Shown here piece by piece: positions 46,495-55,200 of a stretch of DNA of 64,000 nucleotides. Both the position numbers and the translations under genes were made by a program. Numbering within the stretch: position 1 is the first letter of the stretch; every line of letters starts with the position of its first letter. The DNA is from Prostheceraeus crozeri (lineage: Eukaryota > Platyhelminthes > Polycladida > Euryleptidae): contig CAJQUW010014352.1 of assembly GCA_907163375.1 (NCBI GenBank), positions 186,001-250,000 of the forward strand, written 5' to 3'. The notes under the pieces were generated by a model. The model ran no database searches and was not told where the DNA came from. It saw only the letters and a program-made list of their open reading frames with translations.

Positions 46495-46761
46495 ATGCAG
46501 ACGCCGAACAGTCAAGTCAGCTCTCCTCGCGGACCGCAGTTAAGGCCGCGAAATTTATTTGAGGAGTTTGTCAGGCTAGAGGAGCAAGACAGAGTCCACA
46601 ATAATCTTGCTCGGATTGGCAATCCGATGATAGCAACTGTTATCAATCCAACGGAATGGCGCTACATTCCACTTTTTAGCCATGTGCCAATTAGTGTGGA
46701 AGTCGACACTGCTACCAAAGAGAGAGTCAAAGACTCTCTCAGCAGAATTGGTAGGGTGTAA
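46495..46761 (+). CDS. Unrecognised 88-aa protein gene with a histone-type 3' hairpin
   Basis: Intronless frame of 88 codons from the first ATG downstream of a strong TATA box to the TAA at 46759-46761. The protein begins MQTPNSQVSSPRGPQLRPRN, with a possible LEEQDR helix and a C-terminal helix TKERVKDSLSRIGRV. No signal peptide or membrane segment. It does not match any histone I know and is not basic overall. Gene form is nevertheless that of a replication-dependent histone gene: short, intronless, TATA-driven, very short leader, hairpin 30 nt after the stop. It sits between 114-bp direct repeats. An upstream in-frame ATG-like extension exists (from 46438) but would start before the TATA box. 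A minus-strand open frame overlaps and is judged a shadow. Confidence 0.65.
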   Translation: MQTPNSQVSSPRGPQLRPRNLFEEFVRLEEQDRVHNNLARIGNPMIATVINPTEWRYIPLFSHVPISVEVDTATKERVKDSLSRIGRV

Positions 46762-46790
46762 GATGACGTTACTCCCGAGAACGAACCACC

Positions 46791-46806
46791 GGCTCTCTTA
46801 AGGGCC
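46791..46806 (+). promoter_or_regulatory. Histone-type 3' stem-loop after the 88-aa gene
   Basis: GGCTCTCTTAAGGGCC: a 6-bp stem with one G-U pair and loop CTTA, in context GAACCACC and ACCATG. It fits the histone hairpin (GGYYYU...ARRRCC, followed by ACCA) except for C in place of U at the first loop base. It lies 30 nt after the stop, the typical distance. Confidence 0.6.
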
Positions 46807-46916
46807 ACCATGTGGCAAGACATGATAGAACCTCCACGCGGTTTGCCCTGGGCAGTCTTCGGACTGGCGAATACTATCATTAAGTTGAATCTGCTATCAG
46901 TCAACTTGAACGTTGC
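46803..46916 (+). repeat. 114-bp direct repeat, copy 2
   Basis: Starts in the 3' arm of the hairpin and ends CAACTTGAACGTTGC; partner of 46328-46441 with about seven differences. Confidence 0.9.
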
Positions 46917-46928
46917 AAATGAAGCTCG

Positions 46929-47127
46929 GTGTAATACTTCCTTTCGACGGGCGTTCCTGTAAAGGGCGGCGGTGAAACCCGTAGCTATGTATACCGCAAG
47001 GGACATTCGGCAATGGTCAATCTTGTTAAACCTCTCTGCGTCATGTTTGCAAGTGATTGCCTGTGTCTCAACGTAGTATGCATTCGCGCCAGGGCGACAT
47101 TTAGCCAACTGTCGAAGGTTGCCTAAA
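46929..47127 (+). repeat. Diverged downstream block, copy 2
   Basis: Partner of 45985-46176; follows the second hairpin as copy 1 follows the first. More diverged than the 114-bp repeats. Confidence 0.5.
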
Positions 47128-47389
47128 ACTTTCCATTGCATACGTTATGAGAACCATGAGTTCTACCTGTCTCTATCAATGAGACGAATTGATGAATGGA
47201 ATGAAGTGGGAGGACACTCACGCGCCACACGTAACATAACACACTTCTCTCTTCTGTAGTCTAACAAGCTCTTTACACATGGATCGCAGTCGATTGCTAT
47301 CCCTGTATCAGAAGTGTAAGCTATCTTAATTTTATTTAACACTATTTCAACTACCATCATCACCCATATGAAGTGTCATAAGATTTACA

Positions 47390-48085
47390 AGTTAGACTAA
47401 GCGTTCTTCTATTTGTAAATGAAAGATATAGTTTCACCAGCTTACATATTGAAAGTAAAGTTTCAATAGTGTGTGCGTTAGAAATAAAGCTTTATCTGTT
47501 TGTATGTTAGAAACAAAAAAAACTTTACAAGATAAAAAGTAAAGTTTCACCACTTTACAAGTTAAAAAATAAAGTTTCAATAGTGTATGCGTTAGAAATA
47601 AAGGTGTAACTGTTTGTAAAAATAAGATCGCAAGATTTACTAGTTTACAAGTTAGACTAAGTGTAAATTAAAAATAAAATTATAACTGTTTCAAGAGTTT
47701 ACAAGTTAAAAATGAAGTTTCAATAGTGCGCATGTTAAGAATAAAGTTTTATCTGTTTGTATGTTAGAAATAGAATGAAGTTTCACCAGTTGGCAAGTTA
47801 AGAATAAACTTTTATCTGTTTCTATGATAGAAATAAAACAAAGTTTCAACCGTTTACAAGTTAAAAATAAAGTTTCAATAGTTTACAAGTTAAGAATAAA
47901 GTTTCAATAGTTTGCAAGTTAAAACTAATGTTTCAACAGTGCATATGTTAAGAATAAAGTTTTATCTGTTTCGATAGTGCATATGTTAAGAATGAAGTTT
48001 TATCTGTTTGTATGTTAGAAATAGAATGAAGTTTCACCAGTTGACAAGTTAAGAATAAAGTTTTATCTGTTTCTATGATAGAAAT
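47390..48085. repeat. AATAAA-rich satellite, first segment
   Basis: Degenerate start of a satellite made of 29-bp units (ACAAGTTAAGAATAAAGTTT plus CAATAGTTT) and 34-bp units (TATGTTAGAAATAAAACAAA plus GTTTCAACC-type). Edge copies are more diverged than those in the interior. Interrupted at 48086 by the LTR element. Confidence 0.93.
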
Positions 48086-48324
48086 TGTGAGCGTGTTGTA
48101 TTTCTAATTCTCTATTGTTCACTGTCTTAGGACATAGCAATCCGACTCTCGACCGCATGCCTGACATCCTATTATCAAGTGTTCTGGTGACGTTTCATGA
48201 TAATAACATTTCATTATTGTGCATGTTTCGTGAGTTGTTTTATGCCATTGTTATACAGGTATAAATATCCACGTCTGCAAATAAAGTGCATCTTTGCTAT
48301 TTGGAATTCGCGTTTTTACTTACA
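48086..48324 (+). repeat. 5' LTR
   Basis: 239 bp, TGTGAGCG at the start, TTACA at the end. It contains a TATAAATA-like box near 48263 and AATAAAG near 48279. Confidence 0.93.
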
Positions 48325-48353
48325 AGCTATCACGGCCGTTTGTCTTGCTGAAC

Positions 48354-51300
48354 ATGAGCGGCTCGTTAAAGTTGGTCGATATCGTGAAGAGATTCAAGGG
48401 TGAGCGTGATGAAAATATTGATCAATGGTTCAGACGATACGAGACAGCGGTGTCTATAGTAACCGCCCCAAAGGATTTAGAGGCTGAGATGGCTCGAATG
48501 ATGCCTCTATTTTTGGATGGTCCTGCTTTCGCGACCTGGGATCAATTGGAGCCAACAGATAAAAATGACTTTAAAGTTGTGATGAAGGCTTTGAAGAGAG
48601 TTTATGGACTTAACAAGGCAAGTGCCTGGCTAAAACTCAAATCCCTCCGTTTGTGGCCTGGCGAACAGATCGACATCATCGCAGATGATGCAAAGACATT
48701 GTTGAAGGTTATCACTGGCAAAGATCCTGATGAGGAGCTGGTATCGTTAGCTGTGATCGATGCGTTACCAGCTGATGTAAAGGAGAAGGTGTATATCCAA
48801 GACGGCGAAGATATGAAGCTCCAAGATGTTCTGTCTACGGCGAAGGCGCTTTTGGCAACTCGAGATGCCTTACCCACCGCAGTCGCTGCGACGATGGGTC
48901 CGCAAAACAGCCAAATGAAAGTCTCCAAGCAAATGGTTCGCTGTCAAGGCTGTCGCCGCTTTGGCCATGAGAAGGCCAGCTGTATTATCACCTGTTTCTT
49001 TTGTAACGAGAAAGGGCATATTCAGCGATTTTGCCCACACCGTCAACAACAGGCAAGTGCGAGCATGGCTGCGGCGACGGAAATCACCGGTGCACAAATC
49101 TCACGTCCAATGAATGTCAATGGGCAAAGGATGAACGCGCTAATCGACACTGGATCTGTGACTTCTGTCATTGGTGAGCATGTGGTTGGGAATGAGAGTC
49201 GGTCTAGGTCCTACATTAGTCTTCAATCTTTTGGTAGGCATAATGTATGTGCGTATACGTATGTTGTTTTGAGTAGTGTGATAACTGATAATAATGAAGA
49301 GCTGGGACCCATTAATGCATATGTAGTCTTAGAAACTGATCTACCTACTGGTATTGATATCATTTTGGGTTCGAATGTATTTGAGAGAACGGGTTTAATA
49401 TTACATCCACGCGTACGTCCAGGTACTGAGCTAAAAGTAGATTTTCCCTATAGTAAAGGGCCTGTAGTTTCGGTATTGCATAGTGATGATATTCATGATA
49501 AGGATTTTGTTGCTACTTTTAATGGAAGTAGATGGTGCGTAAGGTGGAATTGGAGACAAAATTTAGAACCAGGATCCGATTGTAAGATACCGTATAATAT
49601 TATCGATGAGCAGGATAAATCACCGTGTGATGCTGAAATAAATGACTGGATTAATGAGGGCATATTAGTAAGGCATGACGTAAGTTTCCATGGGAAAATA
49701 AAAAGGTACTTACCGATTATTGCTGTGCGTCAGCAGAAGGGCGATACCGTTAAAGTTCGCCCTGTCTTGGACTATAGAAGTTTAAACGAATCCATTGAGT
49801 CTCATACTGCTGAAGCTACTCCTACTTGTGCTGACACGTTGCGTCAGTGGCGGCAACTGGGGCCTAAGTGTTCTATTATTGATTTGAAGCGTGCCTATCT
49901 ACAGGTAGAAATTGATCCGAGTTTATGGGCATACCAAGCTGTTAGGTGGAAAGGAAGTGACTTTCTGTTGACGAGGCTTGGTTTCGGCTTGGCCTCAGCC
50001 CCAAAAATAATGACAGCTATAGTTACACGAGTATTGCAGGGTGACCAGAAAATCAAGGAAGGTACTTCTAGTTACATTGACGATATATATGTCTCTGAAT
50101 CGGTTGTCTCATGCGAAAAGGTCAGGTCCCATCTGAATAATTGGGGCCTTATAACAAAAGAGTCACAAAAAGTTGGTAAAGGAGACGTTAGATTACTGGG
50201 ACTATGTGTGGACTCAGGGTTGAGATGGCGCAGAGACGGTTCTCTGCCCTTAATAGCTAACATTCTTACGCGGCGTGAAGCACATAAGTACATAGGAGAA
50301 TGTTTAGGACATTACCCCGTGGCGGGATGGCTTCGAGTCGCCTGCGCGTTTGTACAGCGGTGCACTGCCGAAGATCATACTAGGTGGGATGACCCAGTTT
50401 CGGAAAAAATAATGAGTTTGATTCGAGAAATAGATGTTCGACTGAAAGTGTCTGACCCTGTCGGAGGCATGTGGGAGGTTGATCCTAAAGCTCCAATCAC
50501 GGTCTGGACTGACTCCAGTTCTCTAGCCTACGGGGTTTATTTAGAGGTTGAAGGTCAGGTGGTCGAGGATGCGGCTTGGCTGCGCCCGAAGGATGATGCT
50601 ACGCATATAAACCGGTCTGAATTAGACGCAGCTATCAAAGGCCTGAATCTTGCCTTAAAATGGGGTAAGAGGGACATTACGATCAAAACTGACTCCATCT
50701 CAGTTTATAGATGGTTGCAATCTGTTATTCATAAGACAAGAAATGTTAAGACTCGTGCACTCGCAGAAGTTTTGATTAAGCGTAGACTTAATATTATTTC
50801 AGACATTATCCGTGAGGAACAGTTGGCAGTACAGGTCGTTTGGATTGAGTCAAGTTTAAACAAAGCAGATTCATTGACTAGAGTGCCTAATTCATGGGTC
50901 AGGGAGAAACTAGATAGCGTTGATTACGCTGACATCAAGTTTGTTCATGAAATCAACCATTTTGGCACGAATCGAACATATGAATTATGTAAAGAGCGGT
51001 ATAAAAATAAATCCGTTTCAAAATCTGATATTAAGGCCGTCATTGGCGATTGTGCAACTTGTACCCGCATAGACCCTTCGAATCGCTTTAGTTGGGACAA
51101 AGGATCGATATCCGCGAATAATGTTTGGGAAGTTTTAGGCACTGATGTAACTCATGTAGACGGTAGACCTTATTTATCCGTTATCGATACTGCTTCCAGA
51201 TTTACAATCTGGCGTAGCTTAAGAAATGAATCCTCCACTGAGATAGCTTTCAACATTGAACAGATCTTCGCAGAATTTGGTCCCCCAGCGTACATAATGA

Positions 51301-51959
51301 GTGATAACGGGACAGTTTTCCGTAGCCGCGAGTTTAATGAGCTGTTAGATAAGTGGAAAGTTCAACAGGTCTTGACTTCCGCTTATAGGCCCCAGGGAAA
51401 CTCGGTGGTTGAGCGGGTTCATCGTACCGTTAAGAGAACCGTAAAGCGTACAGGAAAATCCCTCGCAGAGGCCGTTTTCTGGGTTAATAATACAAAAGGT
51501 AAAAACGATTCAACACCTTACGAATTAGTTTTCTGTGCGAAGTCTAGAAAGCCGGATGTTACAGCTGATCGCATTGAGATAGAACGACCCAAATTGAATT
51601 ACGAGGTAAACGATAATTACTTTGATAAAGACCGTAATCCTTTTCTTGTTGGCGGTAAAGTTTTTCTTAAGCCTCCTTCCTCCCGATGTGATGACGTTTG
51701 GAGCGGTCCACACGTCGTGACAAAAATCATTTCGAGTGTTTCAGTTGAGTTAGATGATATAAATGTCTCTCGTCATGTATCGCATTTAAGACTGGTACCT
51801 TATTGCAGGGAATCTACCGAAGTCGACTTAGAAACGAAATACTGCTCTTTGACGAATGATAGCGATGTCGAAATTGATTCTGAGGCGGTACCCCGAAGGA
51901 GTAGTCGCGTGACTAAAAGACCTATTTTTCAAGGTGACCATGTCGTTGATTACAGATAG
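48354..51959 (+). CDS. gag-pol of the Ty3-type element
   Basis: A single frame of about 1,200 codons; the first ATG beyond the LTR (48354) is the likely start, because the longer reading begins within the LTR. Parts in order: gag; two CCHC zinc knuckles near residues 195-225; aspartic protease with LIDTGS near 262; reverse transcriptase with YIDD near 573; RNase H with WTDSSS near 717; integrase with an HHCC zinc domain from about 864 and a D,D,E core near 928, 982 and 1018. The RT variant with LTRLGFGLASAP is shared by a widespread invertebrate Ty3-like group. Fused gag-pol without a frameshift is known in several Ty3 lineages. Confidence 0.9.
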   Translation: MSGSLKLVDIVKRFKGERDENIDQWFRRYETAVSIVTAPKDLEAEMARMMPLFLDGPAFATWDQLEPTDKNDFKVVMKALKRVYGLNKASAWLKLKSLRLWPGEQIDIIADDAKTLLKVITGKDPDEELVSLAVIDALPADVKEKVYIQDGEDMKLQDVLSTAKALLATRDALPTAVAATMGPQNSQMKVSKQMVRCQGCRRFGHEKASCIITCFFCNEKGHIQRFCPHRQQQASASMAAATEITGAQISRPMNVNGQRMNALIDTGSVTSVIGEHVVGNESRSRSYISLQSFGRHNVCAYTYVVLSSVITDNNEELGPINAYVVLETDLPTGIDIILGSNVFERTGLILHPRVRPGTELKVDFPYSKGPVVSVLHSDDIHDKDFVATFNGSRWCVRWNWRQNLEPGSDCKIPYNIIDEQDKSPCDAEINDWINEGILVRHDVSFHGKIKRYLPIIAVRQQKGDTVKVRPVLDYRSLNESIESHTAEATPTCADTLRQWRQLGPKCSIIDLKRAYLQVEIDPSLWAYQAVRWKGSDFLLTRLGFGLASAPKIMTAIVTRVLQGDQKIKEGTSSYIDDIYVSESVVSCEKVRSHLNNWGLITKESQKVGKGDVRLLGLCVDSGLRWRRDGSLPLIANILTRREAHKYIGECLGHYPVAGWLRVACAFVQRCTAEDHTRWDDPVSEKIMSLIREIDVRLKVSDPVGGMWEVDPKAPITVWTDSSSLAYGVYLEVEGQVVEDAAWLRPKDDATHINRSELDAAIKGLNLALKWGKRDITIKTDSISVYRWLQSVIHKTRNVKTRALAEVLIKRRLNIISDIIREEQLAVQVVWIESSLNKADSLTRVPNSWVREKLDSVDYADIKFVHEINHFGTNRTYELCKERYKNKSVSKSDIKAVIGDCATCTRIDPSNRFSWDKGSISANNVWEVLGTDVTHVDGRPYLSVIDTASRFTIWRSLRNESSTEIAFNIEQIFAEFGPPAYIMSDNGTVFRSREFNELLDKWKVQQVLTSAYRPQGNSVVERVHRTVKRTVKRTGKSLAEAVFWVNNTKGKNDSTPYELVFCAKSRKPDVTADRIEIERPKLNYEVNDNYFDKDRNPFLVGGKVFLKPPSSRCDDVWSGPHVVTKIISSVSVELDDINVSRHVSHLRLVPYCRESTEVDLETKYCSLTNDSDVEIDSEAVPRRSSRVTKRPIFQGDHVVDYR

Positions 51960-52027
51960 CAGACCTTATATTGTTTCGTATATAATATATACTTTTGTAT
52001 ATTAGTTTCTTAAGAAACTAGGGAGCG

Positions 52028-52266
52028 TGTGAGCGTGTTGTATTTCTAATTCTCTATTGTTCACTGTCTTAGGACATAGCAATCCGACTCTCGACCGCAT
52101 GCCTGACATCCTATTATCAAGTGTTCTGGTGACGTTTCATGATAATAACATTTCATTATTGTGCATGTTTCGTGAGTTGTTTTATGCCATTGTTATACAG
52201 GTATAAATATCCACGTCTGCAAATAAAGTGCATCTTTGCTATTTGGAATTCGCGTTTTTACTTACA
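52028..52266 (+). repeat. 3' LTR
   Basis: Second LTR copy, identical to 48086-48324 by eye; followed by GAAAT and then the satellite unit in register. Confidence 0.93.
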
Positions 52267-55200
52267 GAAATAAAACAAAGTTTCAACCGTTTACAAGTTA
52301 AAAATAAAGTTTCAATAGTTTACAAGTTAAGAATAAAGTTTCAATAGTGTGCATGTTCAGAATAAAGTTCTATTTGTTTATATGTTAGAAATAGAATGAA
52401 GTTTCACCAGTTTACAAGTTACGAATAAAGTTCTATCTGTTTAAGTTTACAAGTTAAGAATAAAGTTCTATCTGTTTATATGTTAGAAATAAAATGAAGG
52501 TTCACCAGTTGACAAGTTAAGAATAAAGTTTTATCTGTTTCTATGATAGAAATAAAACAAAGTTTCAACCGTTTACAAGTTAAAAATAAAGTTTCAATAG
52601 TTTACAAGTTAAGAATAAAGTTTCAATAGTTTGCAAGTTAAAACTAATGTTTCAATAGTGCATATGTTAAGAATAAAGTTTTATCTGTTTCAATAGTGCA
52701 TATGTTAAGAATGAAGTTTTATCTGTTTGTATGTTAGAAATAGAATAAAGGTTCACCAGTTGACAAGTTAAGAATAAAGTTTTATCTGTTTCTATGATAG
52801 AAATAAAACAAAGTTTCAACCGTTTACAAGTTAAAAATAAAGTTTCAATAGTTTACAAGTTAAGAATAAAGTTTCAATAGTGTGCATGTTCAGAATAAAG
52901 TTCTATTTGTTTATATGTTAGAAATAGAATGAAGTTTCACCAGTTTACAAGTTACGAATAAAGTTCTATCTGTTTAAGTTTACAAGTTAAGAATAAAGTT
53001 CTATCTGTTTATATGTTAGAAATAAAATGAAGGTTCACCAGTTGACAAGTTAAGAATAAAGTTTTATCTGTTTCTATGATAGAAATAAAACAAAGTTTCA
53101 ACCGTTTACAAGTTAAAAATAAAGTTTCAATAGTTTACAAGTTAAGAATAAAGTTTCAATAGTTTGCAAGTTAAAACTAATGTTTCAATAGTGCATATGT
53201 TAAGAATAAAGTTTTATCTGTTTCAATAGTGCATATGTTAAGAATGAAGTTTTATCTGTTTGTATGTTAGAAATAGAATGAAGGTTCACCAGTTGACAAG
53301 TTAAGAATAAAGTTTTATCTGTTTCTATGATAGAAATAAAACAAAGTTTCAACCGTTTACAAGTTAAAAATAAAGTTTCAATAGTTTACAAGTTAAGAAT
53401 AAAGTTTCAATAGTGTGCATGTTCAGAATAAAGTTCTATTTGTTTATATGTTAGAAATAGAATGAAGTTTCACCAGTTTACAAGTTACGAATAAAGTTCT
53501 ATCTGTTTAAGTTTACAAGTTAAGAATAAAGTTCTATCTGTTTATATGTTAGAAATAAAATGAAGGTTCACCAGTTTACAAGTTAAGAATAAAGTTCTAT
53601 CTGTTTGTATGTTAGAAATAAAACAAAGTTTCAACCGTTGGCAAGTTAAAACTAAAGTTTCAATAGTTTGCAAGTTAAAACTAGTGTTTCAATAGTGCAT
53701 ATGTTAAGAATAAAGTTTTATCTGTTTGCATGTTAGAAATAGAATGAAGTTTCACCAGTTGGCAAGTTAAGAATAAAGTTTTATCTGTTTCTATGATAGA
53801 AATAAAACAAAGTTTCAACCGTTTACAAGTTAAAAATAAAGTTTCAATAGTTTACAAGTTAAGAAAAAAGTTTCAATAGTATGCATGTTCAGAATAAAGT
53901 TCTAGTTGTTTATATGTTAGAAATAGAATGAAGTTTCACCAGTTTACAAGTTACGAATAAAGTTCTATCTGTTTAAGTTTACAAGTTAAGAATAAAGTTC
54001 TATCTGTTTGTACGTTAGAAATAAAACAAAGTTTCAACCGTTAAATGGTTAAAAATAAAGTTTCAATAGTTTGCAAGTTAAAACTAATGTTTCAATAGTG
54101 CATATGTTAAGAATAAAGTTTTATCTGTTTGTATGTTAGAAATAGAATGAAGTTTCACCAGTTGGTAAGTTAAGAATAAAGTTTTATCTGTTTCTATGAT
54201 AGAAATAAAACAAATTTTCAACCGTTTACAAGTTAAAAATAAAGTTTCAATAGTTTACAAGTTAAGAATAAAGTTTCAATAGTATGCAAGTTAAAACTAA
54301 TGTTTCAACAGTACATATGTTAAGAATAAAGTTTTATCTGTTTCGATAGTGCATATGTTAAGAATGAAGTTTTATCTGTTTGTATGTTAGAAATAGAATG
54401 AAGTTTCACCAGTTGACAAGTTAAGAATAAAGTTTTATCTGTTTCTATGATAGAAATAAAACAAAGTTTCAACCGTTTACAAGTTAAAAATAAAGTTTCA
54501 ATAGTTTACAAGTTAAGAATAAAGTTTCAATAGTGTGCATGTTCAGAATAAAGTTCTATTTGTTTATATGTTAGAAATAGAATGAAGTTTCACCAGTTTA
54601 CAAGTTACGAATAAAGTTCTATCTGTTTAAGTTTACAAGTTAAGAATAAAGTTCTATCTGTTTATATGTTAGAAATAAAATGAAGGTTCACCAGTTGACA
54701 AGTTAAGAATAAAGTTTTATCTGTTTCTATGATAGAAATAAAACAAAGTTTCAACCGTTTACAAGTTAAAAATAAAGTTTCAATAGTTTACAAGTTAAGA
54801 ATAAAGTTTCAATAATTTGCAAGTTAAAACTAATGTTTCAATAGTGCATATGTTAAGAATAAAGTTTTATCTGTTTCAATAGTGCATATGTTAAGAATGA
54901 AGTTTTATCTGTTTGTATGTTAGAAATAGAATGAAGTTTCACCAGTTGACAAGTTAAGAATAAAGTTTTATCTGTTTCTATGATAGAAATAAAACAAAGT
55001 TTCAACCGTTTACAAGTTAAAAATAAAGTTTCAATAGTTTACAAGTTAAGAATAAAGTTTCAATAGTGTGCATGTTCAGAATAAAGTTCTATTTGTTTAT
55101 ATGTTAGAAATAGAATGAAGTTTCACCAGTTTACAAGTTACGAATAAAGTTCTATCTGTTTAAGTTTACAAGTTAAGAATAAAGTTCTATCTGTTTATAT

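Larger units (their letters stand above)
48086..52266 (+). mobile_element. Ty3-type LTR retrotransposon, looks whole
   Basis: A 4,181-bp element with two 239-bp LTRs that look identical by eye, TG...CA ends, and a 5-bp target duplication GAAAT (48081-48085 and 52267-52271). The duplicated bases are part of the satellite unit, so the pre-insertion site is evident. One continuous gag-pol frame carries gag, protease, reverse transcriptase, RNase H and integrase in Ty3/gypsy order. No envelope gene is seen. Identical LTRs suggest a very recent insertion, younger than the satellite. Confidence 0.93.

Noticed and set aside
46495-46761. Divergent histone
   Set aside because: Gene architecture is histone-like, but the protein has no histone-fold pattern and lacks the Lys/Arg richness of any core or linker histone.
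46662-47141. Minus-strand 159-codon open frame as a gene
   Set aside because: It covers the 88-aa gene, the hairpin and a direct repeat in antisense, and shows no domain or promoter.
48294-48353. Start of gag-pol inside the 5' LTR
   Set aside because: The extension lies partly in LTR sequence and reads as untranslated; the ATG at 48354 precedes normal gag-like sequence.
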